Below are positions 26,456 through 32,766 of a stretch of DNA of 49,322 nt, one piece after another; the first letter of the stretch is position 1; each line of letters starts with the position of its first letter. Under the pieces are notes generated by a model. It did no database searches, had not been told where the DNA came from, and was given only the letters and a program-made list of their open reading frames with translations. Position numbers and translations under genes: made by a program. Source of the DNA: Bacteroidales bacterium (GTDB taxonomy: Bacteria > Bacteroidota > Bacteroidia > Bacteroidales > Marinilabiliaceae); NCBI GenBank assembly GCA_015061285.1, contig SUWW01000020.1:1-49322 (forward strand). The letters run 5' to 3'.

Positions 26456-27610
26456 CTACTGCAGTGCCTGCTTGAAGTCGTTTATCAAATCGTCGGTATC
26501 TTCAATGCCAGCCGATACTCGTATCAGTGTGTCGGAGATTCCGTTCTGCTCTCTTACTTCCTTCGGAACAGAAGCGTGAGTCATTATAGCAGGTATTTCA
26601 ACAAGGCTCTCCACGCCGCCAAGGCTCTCGGCTGTAGCTAATAGTTTTAGTTTCGATAGGAAGCGTTCTGCATCGTCGAGCGTGCCTTCAAGTTCGAACG
26701 AGAATACTCCTCCCGCACCTGTCGTTTGTTGCTGTGATAGTGCATATTGTGGATGATTTTTCAGTCCTGGATAGATTACGCGCTTAACTTTCGGCTGCGA
26801 TTGCAAAAATTCAGCAAGAGCCAACGCATTTTTTTGATGCTGCTCCATTCGCACACCAAGCGTCTTCGCGCCTCGCAACGTCAGATAACTATCGAACGGC
26901 GAAAGCACTGCACCAACGGCATTTTGATGATATGCCAAACGTTGGTAATATGCTTCATTGTTGAGTGTTATAGCGCCACCAAGCACGTCGCTATGTCCAC
27001 CTATATATTTAGTGGTACTATATACAACTATGTCGGCCCCCAACTCGAGCGGACGTTGAAAATATGGCGAGAGGAACGTGTTGTCGACCACCAAAATAAG
27101 ATTGTGCTTCCGAGCTATAGAAGCAATAGCGCGAATGTCGGCAAGTTTGAGCAGCGGGTTAGTTGGCGACTCAATCCAGATGAGTTTCGTAAGCGTCGAG
27201 ATAGCGTTTTCGATATTTTCAGCTTTAGTAGCATCGACATAAGTAGTAGATACGCCCCAATTTGAAAATACGTTGCTCAAAAGTCGGCGAGTGCCGCCAT
27301 ACAAATCATCGAAGCCAATAACATTGTCGCCAGCCTTCAGCAACGATAGTATAAGTGTAGACGCTGCCGCAAGTCCCGACGAAAAGGCTAATCCATATTT
27401 TGCGCCATCGAGAGCCGCAAGTTTATCTTCCAGAGCTTTACGCGTAGGATTCAAACTGCGAGTGTATTCATAGCCAGCAGTAGGGTTTCCAGCCTTTTGG
27501 CGTGCAAAAGTGGTTGATAAATGAATAGGTACGGCTACATCGCCAGTTGCACCTTCACGAAAATCGGGCTCTTCGCCTCTATGTATTGCCTTTGTAGAAA
27601 AACCAGTCAT
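26456..27610 (-). CDS. Cystathionine gamma-lyase/synthase family PLP enzyme
   Basis: A 384-residue PLP-dependent enzyme of the Cys/Met metabolism family. The PLP lysine is in YSTTKYIGGHSDVLGG (near residue 200). YEYTRSLNPTR and the C-terminal LGGVESLVEIPAIMTHAS blocks are standard. The neighbouring cystathionine beta-synthase-like gene suggests it acts as a lyase, cleaving cystathionine to cysteine, 2-oxobutyrate and ammonia (reverse transsulfuration). The gamma-synthase or O-acetylhomoserine-using alternatives cannot be excluded from sequence alone. Confidence 0.88.
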   Translation of the reverse strand: MTGFSTKAIHRGEEPDFREGATGDVAVPIHLSTTFARQKAGNPTAGYEYTRSLNPTRKALEDKLAALDGAKYGLAFSSGLAAASTLILSLLKAGDNVIGFDDLYGGTRRLLSNVFSNWGVSTTYVDATKAENIENAISTLTKLIWIESPTNPLLKLADIRAIASIARKHNLILVVDNTFLSPYFQRPLELGADIVVYSTTKYIGGHSDVLGGAITLNNEAYYQRLAYHQNAVGAVLSPFDSYLTLRGAKTLGVRMEQHQKNALALAEFLQSQPKVKRVIYPGLKNHPQYALSQQQTTGAGGVFSFELEGTLDDAERFLSKLKLLATAESLGGVESLVEIPAIMTHASVPKEVREQNGISDTLIRVSAGIEDTDDLINDFKQALQ

Positions 27611-27740
27611 AATAATTACGAGTTACGAGTTAATAATTACGAGTTATGAGTTACGAGTTATGAGTTCAGTTCAATTCTGAAGTTTCAATTTCCAATTCTG
27701 AATTTTCAACTTTCAATTTTCAATTCTCAATTCTCAATTC
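27611..27740. repeat. Degenerate short tandem repeats between the transsulfuration genes
   Basis: Two repeat blocks. The first (27611-27665) iterates ACGAGTTAC/ATGAGTTACGAG with AATAATT spacers. The second (about 27666-27740) iterates TCAATT-CTCAATT-type units. The second block runs into the 3' end of the cystathionine beta-synthase-like gene, so its last codons (ELRIEN) are encoded by repeat DNA. Words of the first block recur in the hairpin at 18665-18710. Confidence 0.7.
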
Positions 27741-28703
27741 AATTTTCTTCTCTTTTAGCCATTCGTCGTTATACATTTTCGACAAATACTTATTACCACT
27801 ATCGCAAGCTATAGTAACCACACGTTTAGGAGATGTTTGTTCTTTGCAATAACGCAATGCAGCGCTAAGCAACGTGCCTGTCGACGAGCCAGCCAATATG
27901 CCTTCTTCGTAAATAAGGAGTCGTGCTGCGGCAAAGCTCTCTTCGTCGGTTACGGCATAGGCCTTTTTCACAAGGTCGAAATCGGCAAGAGCTGGGATAT
28001 AGTCTTCACCAATTCCCTCTACATACCACGAACCGCTCTCTTTGTTGAGTTTATGAAGATTTATGTAATCAGTAAGTACAGAACCTTTAGGATCGGCAAG
28101 TATAAATTCGGTTTGAGGGCTTACTTTTTTGAAGAATTTTGTTAGCCCCGACAATGTACCCGAAGAGCCAACGCCAACAACTACGGCATCGACTTTATGC
28201 TCCATTTGTTCCCAAATTTCTGGAGCTGTATAGAGAGTGTGCGTTTCTGGGTTATCTGGATTTTCAAATTGGTTGATGTAGTAGCCGCCACGCTCACGGG
28301 CTATTCTTGCGGCCATATCTTGATAATATTCAGGATGCCCCTTGCCTACATCACTACGCGTGATGACCGTCTCAACGCCGAGAGCCTTTAGGTGATTTAC
28401 CTTTTCGCGGCTCATTTTATCGGGTATTACTAAAAGTAGCTTATAGCCTTTCATTCGGCAGGCCAGCGCAAGCCCCAATCCGGTGTTGCCTGCAGTGGCC
28501 TCTACTATAAGTTGTCCTTTTTTTATTGTTCCGCGTTTTTCGGCTTGCACTATCATGTTAAGACCCGTACGATCTTTTATGCTGCCTCCGGGATTTTGGT
28601 TTTCAAGTTTCAAGAAAAGTGTGCTTTTTCCCGTATTGAGCCGTTTTAGTTGGAGCATTGGCGTATTACCAATCATATCCAAGACATTGTTGAATGTTGC
28701 CAT
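27720..28703 (-). CDS. Cystathionine beta-synthase/cysteine synthase family PLP enzyme
   Basis: A 327-residue fold-type II PLP enzyme. The PLP lysine is in NPGGSIKDRTG (near residue 42). The phosphate-binding loop is GVGSSGTLSG, and EATAGNTGLGLA is the substrate loop. The EGIGED and ACDSGNKYLSKMYND segments are more like cystathionine beta-synthase (catalytic core without CBS or haem domains) than CysK. Together with the next gene it would convert homocysteine and serine to cysteine. The last residues are encoded by a tandem repeat, so the C-terminus may have drifted. Confidence 0.87.
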   Translation of the reverse strand: MATFNNVLDMIGNTPMLQLKRLNTGKSTLFLKLENQNPGGSIKDRTGLNMIVQAEKRGTIKKGQLIVEATAGNTGLGLALACRMKGYKLLLVIPDKMSREKVNHLKALGVETVITRSDVGKGHPEYYQDMAARIARERGGYYINQFENPDNPETHTLYTAPEIWEQMEHKVDAVVVGVGSSGTLSGLTKFFKKVSPQTEFILADPKGSVLTDYINLHKLNKESGSWYVEGIGEDYIPALADFDLVKKAYAVTDEESFAAARLLIYEEGILAGSSTGTLLSAALRYCKEQTSPKRVVTIACDSGNKYLSKMYNDEWLKEKKIELRIEN

Positions 28704-28731
28704 ATCCTTTTATTTTACTGATTTACAATGG

Positions 28732-28739
28732 CAAACATA
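28732..28739 (-). promoter_or_regulatory. -7 box of the transsulfuration operon
   Basis: The minus strand reads TATGTTTG followed by CC, a consensus -7 element, 28 bases upstream of the start codon at 28703. The -33 region is weak. Confidence 0.55.
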
Positions 28740-28968
28740 CTACTCAACTACAAAGTGAGTAATACCATTCATTTGGTGTATTGCATAACTATAATTGGTA
28801 TTGGTATATATACATACCATAAGTATGGTATTGGAAGGGCAAATAGTCCTCGCGGAACTACTTTCTCTTCTATGAGACATATTTTCTAACCGCCACGCAC
28901 AAAAAGAAAAGAGAATAAAATCAGCTATTTCTGCGACTTCTGTAATTATATATTCGACCACAAAATTC

Positions 28969-28976
28969 TATTTTTG
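28969..28976 (+). promoter_or_regulatory. Possible promoter of the structured RNA and methyltransferase cassette
   Basis: TATTTTTG followed by AC matches the -7 consensus. It would start a transcript about 60 bases before the structured element and about 330 bases before the methyltransferase gene. No clear -33 box. The remaining DNA from 28740 to 28968 is AT-rich with a small palindrome around GGTATTGGTATATATACATACC and no gene. Confidence 0.35.
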
Positions 28977-29040
28977 ACCTCGCATAAAAAATCGGAATAA
29001 AGAAACAGAAAGAAGAAAAGAACATAAAGTATAACATAAC

Positions 29041-29257
29041 GCATTGACTATTATTCACGTTCGAATCAAAAGCCTCGCAAACTCTTGACTCCTACAAGCG
29101 GATAAGAGCAATTGTGCGTTCACGGGTGGTATTCTACCGACTCGTTCTCCTTTATAAAATGTTAATGCTCACGCCGATAAGGTGTGGGCTAAAGCTATAA
29201 AGGAGGACGGGGTTCATGCGAGGCTCCCCGTGAACGTGAATAGTTAGGCCCGCGCCT
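29041..29257 (+). ncRNA. Large structured RNA-like element of unknown class
   Basis: The whole element is closed by an 18-pair stem (29041-29062 with 29232-29249, with two bulges and two G-U pairs). Inside are AGCCTCGCA (29071-29079) / TGCGAGGCT (29217-29225), then a 16-pair stem (29141-29156 with 29196-29211), then a terminal hairpin GCTCACGCC/GGTGTGGGC (29167-29175, 29181-29189) with loop GATAA. A small AGGC-CCGC-GCCT hairpin (29246-29257) runs into TTCTTTTT and could terminate transcription. The 5' side between stems carries two more small hairpins. No coding potential is visible. It lies directly in front of the methyltransferase gene (start 29310). I do not recognise the class; 6S-like RNA, a regulatory leader or a mobile-element structure are possible. 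The strand is assumed from the downstream genes. Confidence 0.6.
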
Positions 29258-29309
29258 TTCTTTTTGCCGCTTTGTGATTGATAGCAATGGCATAATCAGT
29301 CACATATCT

Positions 29310-30338
29310 ATGGCAAGAAATACAAATCTTCGTATAGCAAAAAAAGACAAACAAGATGAGTTTTACACTCAACTTGCGGACATCGAAAATGAGCTAAAAC
29401 ACTATAGAAAGCACTTCAACGGCAAAGTCGTTTTCTGTAATTGCGACGACCCATACGAGAGCAACTTCTTCAAGTATTTTGCTATGAATTTCAATTCATT
29501 AGGATTGAAAAAGCTCATTGCCACATGCTACGATGGTTCACCTGTCAGCGGCACGCAGTTTGAACTTATTGCCGATGAACAGACAGAGCAAAAGCGAACT
29601 GGCGTACCTCATAAGATTGTAATTACAGAGGTTAAAGACCTCAATGGTGATGGTGCTATCAATCTTGCTGACGTAGAATATCTGATTCAAAATGACAAAA
29701 ACGTACTAACTCGATTGAACGGTAGCGGTGATTTTCGTTCAGATGAATGTATAGCATTACTAAAAGAAGCCGATATTGTTGTAACCAATCCTCCTTTTTC
29801 TTTGTTTCGTGAATATGTGGCGCAACTCATTGAATATGAGAAGATGTTTTTGATTATTGGTAATGTAAATGCTATTACATATAAAGAAATATTTCCCTTG
29901 ATGAAGGAGAATAAGATGTGGTTAGGTCCAAGCATTACCAGTGGTGACCGAAAATTCAACGTTCCCGATAATTATCCATTGAATGCTGCTGGTTGTGGAA
30001 TAGACGAAAATGGATGCCATTTTATTAGAGTAAAAGGTGTGCGATGGTTCACTAATCTTGACAATAGTAAACGTCACGAAGAATTGGATTTATACAAACA
30101 TTACACGCCCGAAGAATATCCGAAATATGATAACTACGATGCCATAAACGTTGACAAAACAGCCGATATTCCAATGGATTATAATGGTATAATGGGCGTA
30201 CCTATTACGTTTCTTGATAAGTATTGCCCAGAGCAATTTGAAATCATCGGAAATGAGTATGACCAGAATATAGAAAAAGGCAGATGCTATATAAACGGAA
30301 AGCGTATGTATAGCCGCATTTTCATCCGACGCAAATAA
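29310..30338 (+). CDS. EcoRI-family adenine-specific DNA methyltransferase
   Basis: A 342-residue protein of the EcoRI_methylase family (N6-adenine, SAM-dependent). Catalytic motif IV is NPPF at residues 160-163 in ADIVVTNPPFSLFREY. The SAM-binding region is near KVVFCNCDDPYESNFFKYF (about 40-58). Family blocks GNVNAITYKEIFPLMK, NKMWLGPSITSGDR and GVRWFTNLD follow. Residues 110-121 (DLNGDGAINLAD) have the form of an EF-hand/dockerin calcium loop. The ATG at 29310 (MARNTNLRIAKKDKQDEFYTQ) is preferred over a GTG at 29274, which lies only 17 bases after the structured element. No EcoRI-like endonuclease follows; instead there is a small acidic protein and a DUF262-HNH nuclease. Confidence 0.9.
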   Translation: MARNTNLRIAKKDKQDEFYTQLADIENELKHYRKHFNGKVVFCNCDDPYESNFFKYFAMNFNSLGLKKLIATCYDGSPVSGTQFELIADEQTEQKRTGVPHKIVITEVKDLNGDGAINLADVEYLIQNDKNVLTRLNGSGDFRSDECIALLKEADIVVTNPPFSLFREYVAQLIEYEKMFLIIGNVNAITYKEIFPLMKENKMWLGPSITSGDRKFNVPDNYPLNAAGCGIDENGCHFIRVKGVRWFTNLDNSKRHEELDLYKHYTPEEYPKYDNYDAINVDKTADIPMDYNGIMGVPITFLDKYCPEQFEIIGNEYDQNIEKGRCYINGKRMYSRIFIRRK

Positions 30339-30355
30339 CTATATCTCAATATTTT

Positions 30356-30583
30356 ATGAACAACAAGAGAAGAAAGCAATTGAAACAAGCTATCAGTTTA
30401 CTTGAAGATGCTCAAAAAATAATAGATGACGTTTGCAATGAAGAAGAGGAGTCATCAGCAAACCTGCCAGACAATTTGCAATCATCAGATATGGCCGACA
30501 CAATGAATGAGAATTGTGAATCACTACAAGAAGTTTCAAGCAGCATCGATGATATAATATTCACAATACAAGATCTCACATAA
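30356..30583 (+). CDS. Small acidic helical protein of phage/mobile-element type
   Basis: A 75-residue protein with a basic N-terminus (MNNKRRKQLKQAISLLEDA) and an acidic rest, predicted helical. The central NLPDNLQSSDMADTMNE and the C-terminal SSIDDIIFTIQDL fit small proteins I have seen in phages and conjugative elements next to DNA methyltransferases and HNH proteins. Those usually read NLPESLQ in the centre. Its function is unknown. It lies 17 bases behind the methyltransferase and 12 bases ahead of the nuclease gene, so all three should be one operon. An accessory or inhibitor role for the nuclease is possible but not shown. Confidence 0.75.
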   Translation: MNNKRRKQLKQAISLLEDAQKIIDDVCNEEEESSANLPDNLQSSDMADTMNENCESLQEVSSSIDDIIFTIQDLT

Positions 30584-30595
30584 AAACAAAACAAT

Positions 30596-31696
30596 ATGGA
30601 AATAAAATTAACTCGAATCCCAATCCGCAACCTTTTTGATGGTTACGAAAACAACGATGAGCAAGGCGTATGCGCTTATGGTGGCAAGCTCGATATTCGC
30701 CCGCCATATCAGCGCGAGTTTATATACAATCCTGAACAGCAAAAATCTGTCATTCGCACCGTAATAAAAGGCTTCCCTCTCAACGTTATGTATTGGGCAA
30801 CACGCGATGACGGAACGTTTGAAGTCATTGATGGTCAGCAAAGAACAATGTCCATTTGCGAATATCTTGAGGGCAACTTCTCTGTTGTTTTCGATGGTGA
30901 GAAAGATCCAAAGACGTTCAACAATCTCACTGAGGATAAGCAAAAGGCAATTCTCGACTACGAACTCACGGTCTATCAATGCAGCGGCAGCGATAGCGAG
31001 AAACTCGATTGGTTTCGCACGATAAACATTGCCGGCGAAAAACTCACAGAGCAAGAACTCCGAAACGCTGTATATAAAGGGCCTTTTGTTACAGAAGCAA
31101 AGAAGAAATTCTCAAAAACAGGCTGCGTAGCGTATAAAATTGGCAATAAGTACCTTAGCGGTTCATGCATCCGCCAAGATTACCTCGAAACGGCAATAAG
31201 TTGGATTAACAACGATAATGTGTCAGGTTATATGTCTGAGCATCAACATGACAAAAATGCCGATCCGCTTTGGCTCTACTTCAAAGAGGTAATTGATTGG
31301 ACTACAACCAAGTTTACTAAGTATCGCAAGGAGATGAAAAGCGTTCAATGGGGTGAATTGTACAACGCGCACAAAGGAGACACGCTTGATGCAGAAGAGC
31401 TCGAAACGCGCATAGCAAAGCTAATGGCAGATAGCGATGTGCAGAAGAAATCGGGCATCTATGCATACGTACTTGATGGCGATGAGAAACACCTTGGAAT
31501 ACGTATTTTCGACGAGAACACGCGCCGCGAAGTATATGAACGACAGAAAGGTTTTTGCTCTATTTGCAACAAACATTTCGAAATAGAACAAATGGAAGCC
31601 GACCACATCACTCCTTGGAAAGATGGAGGCCGCACAATTGCAGAGAATTGTCAAATGCTATGCAGAGAATGCAACAGACACAAGAGCTGCAAATAG
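30596..31696 (+). CDS. DUF262 and HNH endonuclease domain protein
   Basis: A 366-residue protein with an N-terminal DUF262 (ParB-like, GmrSD-type) domain: PPYQRE at residues 36-41 and the diagnostic DGQQR at 79-83. A C-terminal HNH nuclease domain has zinc cysteines at 321, 324, 356 and 359, with DH at 336-337 and N351 (MEADHITPWKDGG...ENCQMLC). DUF262 domains hydrolyse or bind nucleotides in type IV restriction proteins such as GmrSD; here a single chain joins DUF262 and HNH. With the methyltransferase upstream it may form a restriction-modification or phage-defence unit, with the methylase protecting host DNA. This is inference. The gene is intact. Confidence 0.9.
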   Translation: MEIKLTRIPIRNLFDGYENNDEQGVCAYGGKLDIRPPYQREFIYNPEQQKSVIRTVIKGFPLNVMYWATRDDGTFEVIDGQQRTMSICEYLEGNFSVVFDGEKDPKTFNNLTEDKQKAILDYELTVYQCSGSDSEKLDWFRTINIAGEKLTEQELRNAVYKGPFVTEAKKKFSKTGCVAYKIGNKYLSGSCIRQDYLETAISWINNDNVSGYMSEHQHDKNADPLWLYFKEVIDWTTTKFTKYRKEMKSVQWGELYNAHKGDTLDAEELETRIAKLMADSDVQKKSGIYAYVLDGDEKHLGIRIFDENTRREVYERQKGFCSICNKHFEIEQMEADHITPWKDGGRTIAENCQMLCRECNRHKSCK

Positions 31697-31716
31697 AATT
31701 GAAGTAACGCATGTTC

Positions 31717-31750
31717 TTTACTTTTCTCTGTACCGACAGAGAAAAGTAAA
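31717..31750 (+). terminator. Perfect 15-bp hairpin behind the nuclease gene
   Basis: TTTACTTTTCTCTGT (31717-31731) pairs without mismatch with ACAGAGAAAAGTAAA (31736-31750) around the loop ACCG. It lies 20 bases after the nuclease stop. There is no T run after it, so termination is possible but a dispersed palindromic repeat is equally likely. Confidence 0.55.
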
Positions 31751-31785
31751 ACAAAAGAGAACTCGTCGCTGTAGTCCGTTCGCTA

Positions 31786-31871
31786 AAAATTATCTTCGTT
31801 ACGCTAAACGATTTCAAACTCGCTACGCTCAAACAGTGAAATCGTTTCGAGCGCTTCACTTCGATAATTTT
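31786..31871. repeat. Nested inverted repeats, about 86 bp
   Basis: AAAATTATC (31786-31794) pairs with GATAATTTT (31863-31871), and inside it AAACGATTTC (31806-31815) pairs with GAAATCGTTT (31838-31847). Short words such as CGCTACGCTC and TTCACGCTC recur between and after the arms. The stretch 31697-31958 has no gene; it ends in an ATCTGTGTCATC-type fragment similar to 249-366. Confidence 0.65.
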
Positions 31872-31958
31872 CTTCACGCTCACCCGACTAAGGCGACTCG
31901 AAAAGTTACCGATCTGTGTCATCGCGCGTCATCTGTGCGAGTTTTATACACACAAAAA

Positions 31959-31984
31959 ATGGCTGCCACTCAAGTGACAGCCAT
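31959..31984 (-). terminator. Rho-independent terminator of the thioredoxin-fold gene
   Basis: ATGGCTG-C-CACT / AGTG-A-CAGCCAT with a two-base loop region, followed by six Ts on the minus strand. It lies 30 bases past the stop codon. Confidence 0.85.
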
Positions 31985-32014
31985 TCTTATAAACTCTAAA
32001 AACTTAAGATTCTA

Positions 32015-32542
32015 CTACTCGTTGTTCGCCAACATTTGGAGAGTAGAGCGCAATTGCGATACTTTGAAATCGCGAGCTACAACCTTGCCATCAGCATCGA
32101 TGAGCATATTTACAGGGCTATTAACATCGAACGAACTTGCGAGTTCTGAATCAAGACCTTTGTAATCGCAAATGTGATGAAACTCACTTGTGCCATCGGT
32201 CAAAATAGCCTGACGGAGTGGCGATTTATATCGATCGAGCGATATGCTAATCACTTCAAGACCATCACCATTATAAAAACTCCTATCCCTATACTCTTCA
32301 GCTAAAGCTACAAGATCAAAATTATTGATTCGCGATGTAGCGTCATAAGAAGCCCAAAAGTTGATAATCAGCATTTTTCCTGCTACACTATCCGCCCAAA
32401 ACTTTCTTCCGTTGATTTCTTCCGTTCCGTCGATTGATCTAATTTGTGTTTCATAAACTTGGTCGACATTGTCGTAGCGCGCCGACGAAAGCAACACTAC
32501 TGCGGCAACACCTACCGAGCCAAATAAGCGTTTTTTTATCAT
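32015..32542 (-). CDS. Thioredoxin-fold periplasmic protein without active-site cysteines
   Basis: A 175-residue exported protein (N-terminal hydrophobic segment SVGVAAVVLLSS) with the TlpA/AhpC-like fold. It has LIINFWAS, a cis-proline segment (SFDVNSPVNMLIDADGKVV), and a C-terminal helix. Where redox members have WCxxC, this one has YDATS: the two cysteine positions are Asp67 and Ser70. Its only cysteine is in FHHIC. Thiol redox activity is therefore unlikely; binding or structural roles are possible. The start at 32542 is supported by a promoter box at 32635-32642, which lies inside the longer upstream frame. Confidence 0.75.
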   Translation of the reverse strand: MIKKRLFGSVGVAAVVLLSSARYDNVDQVYETQIRSIDGTEEINGRKFWADSVAGKMLIINFWASYDATSRINNFDLVALAEEYRDRSFYNGDGLEVISISLDRYKSPLRQAILTDGTSEFHHICDYKGLDSELASSFDVNSPVNMLIDADGKVVARDFKVSQLRSTLQMLANNE

Positions 32543-32634
32543 TATGTTGTTTTTCTCGAGAGCCACACAACCTCTGCTATGCAACTTGCGACTAAAGATT
32601 TTTACATCTCCTTCGCCACTCGAATTTGACGGCG

Positions 32635-32642
32635 CAAAATTA
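32635..32642 (-). promoter_or_regulatory. -7 box of the thioredoxin-fold gene
   Basis: The minus strand reads TAATTTTG followed by CGCC, an exact -7 consensus, with a TTG 17 bases upstream. It decides the start codon of the gene, which must be downstream (32542). Confidence 0.55.
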
Positions 32643-32766
32643 CTCCTTAGCTCCTTTGGCAATACTCTTCATAGTGTTAAACGGACAATTATCCCTCATA
32701 CACGACACACTTCCAATACATATATAGCTATTAATCAAGTGTTTAACAATTGTTAATAATTACTAA

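Noticed and set aside
29059-29070. tRNA or tmRNA T-arm (GTTCGAATCAAA)
   Set aside because: No acceptor, D or anticodon arms can be built around it; it is part of the larger stem structure.
29243-29249. Integron attC core site (GTTAGGC) at the end of the structured element
   Set aside because: GTTAGGC fits GTTRRRY, but no matching RYYYAAC is present at the other end, the element is much longer than attC sites, and no integrase is nearby.
29041-29257. Retron msr-msd RNA
   Set aside because: The closing stem resembles a retron a1/a2 pair, but no reverse transcriptase gene is present in the window.
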